This document shows, piece by piece, positions 26,480 through 33,037 of a stretch of DNA of 64,000 bases. Each line of letters begins with the position of its first letter. Positions within the stretch are counted from its first letter, which is position 1. The stretch is taken from contig NZ_JACBFP010000002.1 of the NCBI RefSeq assembly GCF_021401085.1, forward strand, positions 124,001-188,000, given 5' to 3'. The notes beneath the pieces are model-generated. The model had not been told where the DNA came from, did no database searches, and was given only the letters and a program-made list of their open reading frames with translations. A program made the translations under genes and the position numbers. Origin of the DNA: Chryseobacterium sp. R2A-55. Its GTDB lineage: Bacteria; Bacteroidota; Bacteroidia; Flavobacteriales; Weeksellaceae.

Positions 26480-26591
26480 GAGCTATTCTCCCGCTGTATC
26501 CTCTCTGCAGACAGGCAGAACTCATCATCGCCCCTCCAATAAAATATCCAAAGATTGTTGCGGCGCATCGGCTGTAATCGGGCGAGTTTCC
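26480..26591. repeat. GC-rich intergenic element between ybeY and mnmG
   Basis: The gap is visibly more GC-rich than its surroundings. It begins GGAGCTATTCTCCCGCTGT directly after the ybeY stop and ends GCGCATCGGCTGTAATCGGGCGAG. I associate this start and end pattern with a dispersed non-coding repeat seen in many flavobacterial genomes, though I cannot confirm it here. No ORF. Confidence 0.4.
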
Positions 26592-26619
26592 ATGAGATAT
26601 GCTAAAAAAATCTTAAAAA

Positions 26620-26635
26620 TGTTTCACGTGAAACA
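26620..26635. promoter_or_regulatory. parS: parS centromere site (perfect consensus)
   Basis: TGTTTCACGTGAAACA equals the ParB-binding parS consensus at all 16 positions and lies inside a 22-bp perfect palindrome (26617-26638). It sits about 35 bp before the mnmG start. The in-frame codons reading Met-Phe-His-Val-Lys-His here come from the site, not from a real MnmG N-terminus. Confidence 0.85.
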
Positions 26636-26669
26636 TTTACACATAAAAACATCATCTACCTTTAATAAA

Positions 26670-28532
26670 ATGATTAACGAAATATATGACGTCATCGTAG
26701 TTGGAGCAGGTCATGCAGGTTGTGAAGCCGCGGCTGCAGCTGCCAACCTGGGTTCAAAAACTTTACTTGTCACCATGAACATGCAGACCATTGGTCAAAT
26801 GAGCTGCAATCCGGCAATGGGCGGAATCGCAAAAGGACAAATCGTGCGAGAAATTGATGCAATGGGTGGTTACTCCGGTATTATCGCTGATCAATCTGCC
26901 ATTCAGTTTAAGATGCTCAATCTATCGAAAGGTCCGGCAATGTGGTCTCCCAGAACGCAAAACGACCGAATGTTATTTGCATATGAATGGAGATTGGCAT
27001 TAGAAAATACACCAAATCTGGATTTTTTTCAGGATATGGTGAAAAGTCTAATCATTGAAAATCACAAAGTCACAGGAGTTGTGACTTCATTGGGGATTCA
27101 GATCAGGGCAAAATCAGTAGTTCTGACCAATGGAACATTCCTCAATGGCCTAATTCATGTAGGAGATAAACAACTTGGTGGAGGCAGAATGGGTGAACCA
27201 AGAGCATTTGGAATAACCGAACAGCTGGTTTCATTAGGTTTTCAGGCAGGTAGAATGAAAACGGGAACACCACCACGAGTTGACGGCAGAAGCTTAGACT
27301 ATACAAAGATGGAGGAACAAAAGGGAGATGAAAATCCTGGAAAATTTTCATATCTGGATGCTCCAAAACTCGAAAAACAATTAAGTTGCCACATCGTTTA
27401 TACCAACGAAACCGTTCATGAGATTTTACGTGAAGGATTTGACCGAAGTCCAATGTTTAATGGTACTATCCAAAGTATTGGACCAAGATATTGCCCCAGT
27501 ATTGAAGACAAAATCAACCGATTCGCAGAAAGAAACCGTCATCAACTTTTTGTGGAACCAGAAGGTTGGAGAACAGTAGAAATCTATGTGAACGGTTTCA
27601 GCTCATCTCTCCCGGAAGAAATCCAAGTAAAGGCTATGAAACACATCCCTGGATTTGAAAATGTTAAAGTTTTCCGACCTGGTTACGCCATTGAATATGA
27701 CTACTTCCCCCCTACCCAATTGAATCACACTTTGGAAACCAAATTGATTCAAAACCTCTACTTTGCTGGACAAATAAACGGTACAACCGGGTACGAAGAA
27801 GCTGCAGGACAAGGATTAATAGCAGGAATCAACGCACACAACAAAGTTAACGATAAGGAAGAATTCACGCTGAACCGCGACGAAGCCTATATAGGAGTAT
27901 TGATCGACGATCTGATTACCAAAGGAACAGAGGAACCATATCGAATGTTCACTTCCCGCGCAGAATACCGATTGCTTCTTAGACAGGACAATGCCGATAT
28001 CCGTTTAACCGAAAAATCTCATCGTTTAGGTTTGGCCAAAGACGAAAGATTGAAAAAGGTAGAAGAAAAAATTGCAAAAAGTAATGAATTGGAAGGTTTC
28101 TTGAGAGAAACATCTCTGAAACCAGGAATCATTAATCCAATTTTAGAAAAAATAGAATCTGCTCCAGTCGATCAAGCTTACCGAGCTGCCCAAATCTTGA
28201 CCCGACCGAATATGACCTTGGACAAATTAAATGAAATTGATTTCATTAAAACTGCTACTGAAAATTATAGTGAGGAAGTTCGTGAACAGGCAGAAATCAA
28301 CATTAAATACCGTGGCTATATTGAAAAGGAAAAAGAAAATGTGGCAAAACTGAACCGTTTGGAAACCATCAAAATTCCAGATGATTTTGATTATTCTAAA
28401 ATATTTTCTCTTTCTTCAGAAGCAAAGCAAAAATTCCAAAAAATTCAACCGAGAACCATTGCACAAGCATCCAGAATCAGCGGTGTTTCACCGGCAGATA
28501 TTAATGTGCTCTTAATATACCTTGGTAGGTAA
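26670..28532 (+). CDS. mnmG: tRNA uridine-5-carboxymethylaminomethyl modification enzyme MnmG (GidA)
   Basis: From MINEIYDVIVVGAGHAGCEAA the product is 620 residues, the normal length. It is an FAD-binding protein that works with MnmE to modify U34 of tRNAs. Visible features are the Rossmann motif GAGHAGCEAA, SCNPAMGGIAKGQIVREIDA, GTFLNGLIHVG, GRMKTGTPPR, GYEEAAGQGLIAGINAH and a C-terminal helical domain. Upstream in-frame ATGs at 26592 and 26619 are rejected, because the second is part of a parS site and neither matches the family. Two parS sites flank the gene. Confidence 0.97.
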   Translation: MINEIYDVIVVGAGHAGCEAAAAAANLGSKTLLVTMNMQTIGQMSCNPAMGGIAKGQIVREIDAMGGYSGIIADQSAIQFKMLNLSKGPAMWSPRTQNDRMLFAYEWRLALENTPNLDFFQDMVKSLIIENHKVTGVVTSLGIQIRAKSVVLTNGTFLNGLIHVGDKQLGGGRMGEPRAFGITEQLVSLGFQAGRMKTGTPPRVDGRSLDYTKMEEQKGDENPGKFSYLDAPKLEKQLSCHIVYTNETVHEILREGFDRSPMFNGTIQSIGPRYCPSIEDKINRFAERNRHQLFVEPEGWRTVEIYVNGFSSSLPEEIQVKAMKHIPGFENVKVFRPGYAIEYDYFPPTQLNHTLETKLIQNLYFAGQINGTTGYEEAAGQGLIAGINAHNKVNDKEEFTLNRDEAYIGVLIDDLITKGTEEPYRMFTSRAEYRLLLRQDNADIRLTEKSHRLGLAKDERLKKVEEKIAKSNELEGFLRETSLKPGIINPILEKIESAPVDQAYRAAQILTRPNMTLDKLNEIDFIKTATENYSEEVREQAEINIKYRGYIEKEKENVAKLNRLETIKIPDDFDYSKIFSLSSEAKQKFQKIQPRTIAQASRISGVSPADINVLLIYLGR

Positions 28533-28540
28533 TCCGAATT

Positions 28541-28556
28541 TGTTTCACGTGAAACA
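28541..28556. promoter_or_regulatory. parS: parS centromere site (perfect consensus, second copy)
   Basis: TGTTTCACGTGAAACA again matches the 16-bp consensus in full, 8 bp after the mnmG stop and 1.9 kb from the first copy. Confidence 0.85.
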
Positions 28557-28611
28557 TTGACAGAAAAATAATCAAATTTCCATATCTAGTCCTTAAAATA
28601 AATATTCATTA

Positions 28612-29430
28612 ATGAAAATTAAAGATCATTTTCTAACCCAAGAAAATTTTGAAATCGTGGAAACAGAAATTCCAGGAATTTTACGGACTACTCCACTGCC
28701 CCACAACCTGGATAAATATTACGAAAGCAAGGATTATATTTCTCACCATCAGGATTCGGGAAGTTTAAAAGAAAAACTGTATAAATTTATCCAACGATTC
28801 AATCTGAATTACAAACGAAATATTCTGGCAAAGGAACTTTTCCTTCATGCAAAAGTGTTGGATTACGGATGTGGCGCAGGAGAATTTCTCAAGTTTATAG
28901 AAGATGATTTTAAGACCTATGGAATTGAACCGAATCAATTGGCACGAAATGCCGCTATTAAAAAAGTAGCAAAAACACAAATTTTATCTAATCTTGATTC
29001 GATCGCAGATGACACTTTAGATGCCATAACTTTGTGGCACGTTCTTGAACATATTGATAATCAGCAATATATATTAAATATTTTTCATAAAAAACTCAAA
29101 ACCAATGGTTTACTGATAATTGCAGTTCCAAACCATACCTCCTTCGATGCCCAGCATTACGGAAAATTTTGGGCAGCATATGATGTTCCCCGCCATGTTT
29201 TCCATTTCTCAAAATCCGGAATGGAAAAATTAATGAACAACGAAAAGTGGCATTTGAAAAAAATAAAACCTTTACATTTGGACGCTTTCTATATTTCTAT
29301 GCTCAGCGAAAAATATAAGAAATCACCACTATTTTGGTTCAAAGGAATGTTTTACGGAGTAATTTCAAATTTTAAGGCGGTAAAATCGGGCGAATTTTCC
29401 AGTTTGGTCTACTTAGTCGAGAAAAAATAG
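28612..29430 (+). CDS. Class I SAM-dependent methyltransferase
   Basis: The 272-residue product has a Rossmann methyltransferase core. Motif I is VLDYGCGAGEFL (about 82-93), then YGIEPN. The post-I/II region ITLWHVLEHIDN is followed by NGLLIIAVPNHTSFDA and YDVPRHVFHFS. The last resembles methyltransferases acting on lipid- or sugar-linked substrates, where the WHVLEH motif is common. An N-terminal 60 residues lack clear homology to the core. Substrate unknown. Single gene between parS and the PagL-like gene. Confidence 0.85.
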   Translation: MKIKDHFLTQENFEIVETEIPGILRTTPLPHNLDKYYESKDYISHHQDSGSLKEKLYKFIQRFNLNYKRNILAKELFLHAKVLDYGCGAGEFLKFIEDDFKTYGIEPNQLARNAAIKKVAKTQILSNLDSIADDTLDAITLWHVLEHIDNQQYILNIFHKKLKTNGLLIIAVPNHTSFDAQHYGKFWAAYDVPRHVFHFSKSGMEKLMNNEKWHLKKIKPLHLDAFYISMLSEKYKKSPLFWFKGMFYGVISNFKAVKSGEFSSLVYLVEKK

Positions 29431-29436
29431 TTTTTG

Positions 29437-29444
29437 TATTTTTG
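29437..29444 (+). promoter_or_regulatory. Bacteroidota -7 promoter element (TATTTTTG)
   Basis: TATTTTTG lies 43 bp upstream of the TTG start of the acyloxyacyl hydrolase-like gene. Confidence 0.4.
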
Positions 29445-29486
29445 AGCCGTTTCTGAACGTCAATTTTTTATTCAAATTTAAACATA

Positions 29487-30578
29487 TTGAAGAAATTCTA
29501 TTTTTTACTCACAGTAATTCCCTTACTTTTCCCCTCTCAAAATACCAGTGAAAATTTTATTGGTTACCAATTCCTCGCCGCACAAAGTGTTGGAAAAATA
29601 AAAGGCGATATCAAAAACTATATCTCCGGACATTCCCTAACTTTTGGAACCCATGTAGAAAACCGAAAAGAAGAATGGGTGAAATTTCTCTCTGCAAAAA
29701 ATATTAAGTATAATCTGATCTTTTTGGACTTGGACCAAATGCAACATGATCTATGGGGAAGAAATTATGGATTTGGCAAAATTTTCGCCGCCACAGTAAA
29801 TGTGGATTTTCAGCTGGCAAAATTGGGTGATTTTAATCTACTCTTCTCTCCCACTCTTGGCATTGCCTACATCACCAAAACGGTTCATACCGATCCTGAT
29901 TCCTATTTTTTTGGCAGTCATCTCAATGCGTTATTTGATGCAGGTTTAGGGGTTCAGTACAATTTCGCAAGAGATTATGCACTGACTTCCCGCGTCTCGT
30001 TCCTGCACTTCTCAAACGGCGCAATTCAATTACCCAATGCCGGAGTAAACACTATTTCTGCATCCATTGGTATTCAAAGGAATATTAATCTTTCTGCGGA
30101 CAAAAAAGAAGTACAAAAACCAGAATTGCAAGTGAAAAAACAGGCATTCGAAATTGGTATCGGAGTTGGCCAACGTGGGAAATATAAAATCAAGGATGCA
30201 TTCTATCGTATCGCAATTTCTCCCGCTTATTCGCACTTTATCAACAATACTATTGGGTTAAAGATCGGTTTGGACGCGGTTTACTACGATCAAGTCTTTA
30301 ATCCGGAAGTCTATGATGATTCTGTTCCCTATTGGGGTAAATCGTGGGAACACTGGCGAATTGGCAGCAGCGTAGGTGCTGAAATAAAAATGAACAAGAT
30401 TTCCTTTAATGCCAATTATGGTTATTATCTCTATTTCAAAAGTCCATATGACCAAAAAACCTACTGGAAAGCCGGACTACGATATTATATCACACCAAAA
30501 CTCGGTGCAGAATCAATGATGACGGCGCATAAGGTTCAAGCTGACTTCATCAGTTTTGGATTGTTTGCACGATTCTGA
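29487..30578 (+). CDS. Acyloxyacyl hydrolase (PagL-like lipid A deacylase)
   Basis: The 363-residue product starts at a TTG (translated MKKFYFLLTVIPLLFPSQ), which gives a good signal peptide. The first 200 residues look like an eight-strand barrel and include LHFSNGAIQLPNAGVN. This matches the PagL His-Ser active-site signature (HxSN), with the Asn-Pro-Gly-rich loop that follows in the family. The C-terminal 150 residues add a second set of barrel strands. Predicted to sit in the outer membrane and remove a lipid A acyl chain. The extra C-terminal part makes it longer than E. coli-type or Pseudomonas PagL (about 170 residues). Confidence 0.78.
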   Translation: MKKFYFLLTVIPLLFPSQNTSENFIGYQFLAAQSVGKIKGDIKNYISGHSLTFGTHVENRKEEWVKFLSAKNIKYNLIFLDLDQMQHDLWGRNYGFGKIFAATVNVDFQLAKLGDFNLLFSPTLGIAYITKTVHTDPDSYFFGSHLNALFDAGLGVQYNFARDYALTSRVSFLHFSNGAIQLPNAGVNTISASIGIQRNINLSADKKEVQKPELQVKKQAFEIGIGVGQRGKYKIKDAFYRIAISPAYSHFINNTIGLKIGLDAVYYDQVFNPEVYDDSVPYWGKSWEHWRIGSSVGAEIKMNKISFNANYGYYLYFKSPYDQKTYWKAGLRYYITPKLGAESMMTAHKVQADFISFGLFARF

Positions 30579-30585
30579 AAATAAC

Positions 30586-30610
30586 AATGAGCAAGTTATT
30601 CTTGCTCATT
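30586..30610. terminator. Bidirectional terminator hairpin between convergent genes
   Basis: AATGAGCAAG pairs perfectly with CTTGCTCATT over a five-base loop, 8 bp after the PagL-like stop and 28 bp before the pgk stop. T-rich tracts are weak on both sides. Confidence 0.65.
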
Positions 30611-30637
30611 ATCCTTAAAACTAAAATATTAGTTCAT

Positions 30638-31828
30638 TCAATTATTTATCGCAGAAACTCCAGGAAGCTCCTTTCCTTCCAGACTTTCCAGCATTGCTCC
30701 ACCGCCCGTGGAAACATAGCTGACTTGGTCGTCATAACCGAATTGTTTCACAAACGCCACAGAATCCCCACCACCAACAAGTGAAAAAGCACCTAACCTG
30801 GTAGCTTCGGCGATACTATTTCCTAAGGCAACTGTTCCTGCAGCAAAATTCAACATCTCAAAAACACCAATTGGTCCATTCCAAAGAATAGTTCTGGAAT
30901 TAAGAATCACATCATTAAAAATATCCCGACTTCTCGGACCTGCATCTAACCCCATCCATCCTTCCGGAATTTCGTAAATATTACAATCCCTTCTTGCGGA
31001 ATCATTAGTAAATTCTTCAGCAATAATTGCATCTACGGGCAAATAAACCTTTACATTTTCTGCCTTTGCCTTTTCTATAATTTCAAGTGCCAGTTGCTGT
31101 TTGTCTATTTCAATCAATGAGTTTCCAATATGTCCGCCCAAAGCTTTAATAAATGTAAATGCCATTCCGCCACCAATAATCAGATGGTCCACCGCAGGCA
31201 AAATATTTTCAATTATCGTAATTTTTGTGGAAACTTTTGAACCACCCAAAATCGCCGTAATAGGCTTTTCACCTTTTTTCAATACTTTTTCAATGGCATC
31301 CAATTCCTTTGCCATCAATAAACCGAAAAACTTAGTTGAAGGAAAAAATTGTGCAATTACTGCTGTAGAAGCATGTGCTCGGTGAGCGGTTCCGAAAGCA
31401 TCATTGACATACGCATCACCCAGCTTTGATAATTTCTCTGCGAATCCGCGATCTCCAAGCTCCTCTTCATTATAAAATCTCAAATTTTCCAGCAATAAAA
31501 TCTCGCCGCCTTGCAAATTTTTTGCCATATTCATGGCATCTTCCCCAATGCAATCCGGACAAAACTTCACCGTTTTGCCAAAAGCTTTTTCAATATCAGG
31601 AATAATGTGCTTCAGCGAAAACTCCTCAGAAAATTTACCTTTCGGTCTTCCCAAATGCGTCATCAGTATTACTGAGCCACCATCACTCAAGATTTTCTCA
31701 ACCGTTGGCTTTACCGCTTCAATTCTTGTAGAATCAGTTACTTGTAAATCTGCATTTTGCGGAACATTGAAATCCACACGCACCAAGGCTTTTTGATCTT
31801 TAAAATTATAATCTAGAATCGTCTTCAT
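30638..31828 (-). CDS. pgk: Phosphoglycerate kinase
   Basis: A 396-residue glycolytic enzyme that transfers phosphate from 1,3-bisphosphoglycerate to ADP. RVDFNVPQ, the signature substrate loop HLGRPKG, the hinge-region ILGGSKVSTKI and the C-terminal GGGDSVAFVKQFG nucleotide site are all visible. Length is standard. It is monocistronic, transcribed away from the proposed origin, with a -7 promoter element about 22 bp upstream. Confidence 0.97.
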   Translation of the reverse strand: MKTILDYNFKDQKALVRVDFNVPQNADLQVTDSTRIEAVKPTVEKILSDGGSVILMTHLGRPKGKFSEEFSLKHIIPDIEKAFGKTVKFCPDCIGEDAMNMAKNLQGGEILLLENLRFYNEEELGDRGFAEKLSKLGDAYVNDAFGTAHRAHASTAVIAQFFPSTKFFGLLMAKELDAIEKVLKKGEKPITAILGGSKVSTKITIIENILPAVDHLIIGGGMAFTFIKALGGHIGNSLIEIDKQQLALEIIEKAKAENVKVYLPVDAIIAEEFTNDSARRDCNIYEIPEGWMGLDAGPRSRDIFNDVILNSRTILWNGPIGVFEMLNFAAGTVALGNSIAEATRLGAFSLVGGGDSVAFVKQFGYDDQVSYVSTGGGAMLESLEGKELPGVSAINN

Positions 31829-31850
31829 AAATGGCTTGATTTTGGTTTCA

Positions 31851-31858
31851 CAAATTTA
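31851..31858 (-). promoter_or_regulatory. Bacteroidota -7 promoter element for pgk (TAAATTTG)
   Basis: Minus-strand TAAATTTG lies 22 bp upstream of the pgk ATG at the left edge of the proposed origin. Confidence 0.5.
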
Positions 31859-31987
31859 AGATTTAATCCCACGATTAGAAATTAATTTCTGAATAAAATT
31901 CCACAAACTAGCAAAACTCATTTCCTCAACATTAATTTCCTTTTCTATAAAAAAGAATATGAATGATGTTGTTGTAGCTGTGGAAAA

Positions 31988-31996
31988 TGTGGATAA
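31988..31996 (-). promoter_or_regulatory. DnaA box (TTATCCACA, perfect)
   Basis: TGTGGATAA on the plus strand is the complement of the consensus TTATCCACA. It directly follows a one-mismatch box at 31979-31987. Confidence 0.65.
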
Positions 31997-32255
31997 GATA
32001 CTTTATCTTTTTTCATCACATTAAGTTGTGCTTCAATTCATATTCAATTCACAAATTAATGCATTGATTTTTAACTATTTTTAACGCTTATTAACAATTG
32101 TTGATAACTCCTGAACAGAGCTTTTCTTTGCAATAAGGATATGGAGAACATCATGATTTCGGCATCAAAATTTTGCAAACTTATCTGGAGGATACATGAT
32201 CATTTTTGTGCAATATGAATTTAATATGAATTAAAAAAGTGAATCTTTCATAAAG

Positions 32256-32264
32256 TTATCCACA
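32256..32264 (+). promoter_or_regulatory. DnaA box (TTATCCACA, perfect)
   Basis: Exact nine-base consensus, facing the box at 31988 across about 260 bp of AT-rich DNA. Confidence 0.65.
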
Positions 32265-32418
32265 TGAATTCACTGGATTTTGCACTCATTTTGGTCATAA
32301 GTTTTTGAGCTATTCCCCTCTTCTAAGTTCTGCCAAAACGTAATAAATAGCTCTGGTTTTGAATGACAAGTTATTTAAAGGTCAGTAAATCAGATAGTAA
32401 CATATAAAACAAAAGATA

Positions 32419-32465
32419 GATTGATCACTGGTGCTATAATATAAATGCGATCAATCCTTTTTTTT
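32419..32465 (+). terminator. Terminator-like hairpin with no upstream gene on this strand
   Basis: GATTGATC (32419-32426) pairs with GATCAATC (32449-32456) and is followed by CTTTTTTTT. No plus-strand coding gene lies within 1.8 kb upstream, so it may end a small RNA from the origin-like gap or insulate rpiB. A second 8-bp inverted repeat, GAGCTATT/AATAGCTC (32307-32314 and 32346-32353), lies just upstream. Confidence 0.55.
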
Positions 32466-32478
32466 ATTTTAATAGTCA

Positions 32479-32486
32479 TAAATTTG
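32479..32486 (+). promoter_or_regulatory. Bacteroidota -7 promoter element for rpiB (TAAATTTG)
   Basis: TAAATTTG lies 28 bp upstream of the rpiB ATG, directly after the terminator-like hairpin. Confidence 0.5.
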
Positions 32487-32514
32487 TAAGCACACCACTA
32501 AATCCATCTAAAAA

Positions 32515-32946
32515 ATGAAAAAGATAGCTATTGCTTGCGACCATGCAGGTTTCGAATACAAGGAATACTTGAAAAATCAACTTTCTTCCCGATATGAGAT
32601 ACAGGATTTCGGAACTAATTCTTTAGATTCTGTGGATTACCCGGATTTTGTTCATCCCGCCGCAACCTCAGTAGAGAACGGAGAAAACGAATTGGGAATT
32701 CTGATATGCGGCAGCGGACAAGGTGTGCAATTGAGTGCCAACAAACACCAAAAAATCCGTTGCGCATTATGTTGGATGCCGGAATTGGGAGCATTGGCGA
32801 GACAGCACAACAATTGCAATATGGTGGCAATCCCTGCGAGATTTATCGCAAAAGAACTTGCTCTTGAAATTGTGGAGAGATTCTTGGAAACTCCTTTTGA
32901 AGGAGGACGGCACCAAAAAAGAGTGGAGAAGATTTCGGGTATCTGA
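32515..32946 (+). CDS. rpiB: Ribose-5-phosphate isomerase B
   Basis: A 143-residue RpiB/LacAB-family enzyme that interconverts ribose 5-phosphate and ribulose 5-phosphate in the pentose phosphate pathway. It begins KKIAIACDHAGFEYK. The active-site loop is GILICGSGQGVQLSANK. HNNCNMVAIPARF follows, and a short helix closes the product. Length is typical. First gene of a plus-strand run to the right of the proposed origin; rnr follows after about 90 bp. Confidence 0.94.
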   Translation: MKKIAIACDHAGFEYKEYLKNQLSSRYEIQDFGTNSLDSVDYPDFVHPAATSVENGENELGILICGSGQGVQLSANKHQKIRCALCWMPELGALARQHNNCNMVAIPARFIAKELALEIVERFLETPFEGGRHQKRVEKISGI

Positions 32947-33037
32947 ACCCCTCCAATCCACCTCTTCATTCCATATATCGGGGAATTTTTTCACATAAGT
33001 TCCTCATTTTAACACTTAACAAAAACATAAACCATTT

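Larger units (their letters stand above)
31860..32418. other. oriC: Candidate chromosomal replication origin (oriC)
   Basis: This is the longest gene-free stretch in the window (686 bp between pgk and rpiB) and is markedly AT-rich. It carries two perfect DnaA boxes in inverted orientation (31988-31996 minus, 32256-32264 plus) and two one-mismatch boxes: TTTTCCACA at 31979-31987 minus and TTATCAACA at 32099-32107 minus. The AT-richest part lies between them (about 32005-32100). Two perfect parS sites lie 3-5.5 kb to the left. No dnaA gene is in the window, but in Bacteroidota the origin is not always beside dnaA. Location of oriC is an inference. Confidence 0.55.

Noticed and set aside
26592-26669. 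N-terminal extension of MnmG starting at 26592 or 26619
   Set aside because: The extension is made by the parS site and leader. Family alignment starts at MINEIYDVIVVG.
32205-32216. TGTGCAATA as a further DnaA box
   Set aside because: Two mismatches to TTATNCACA; expected by chance in AT-rich DNA.
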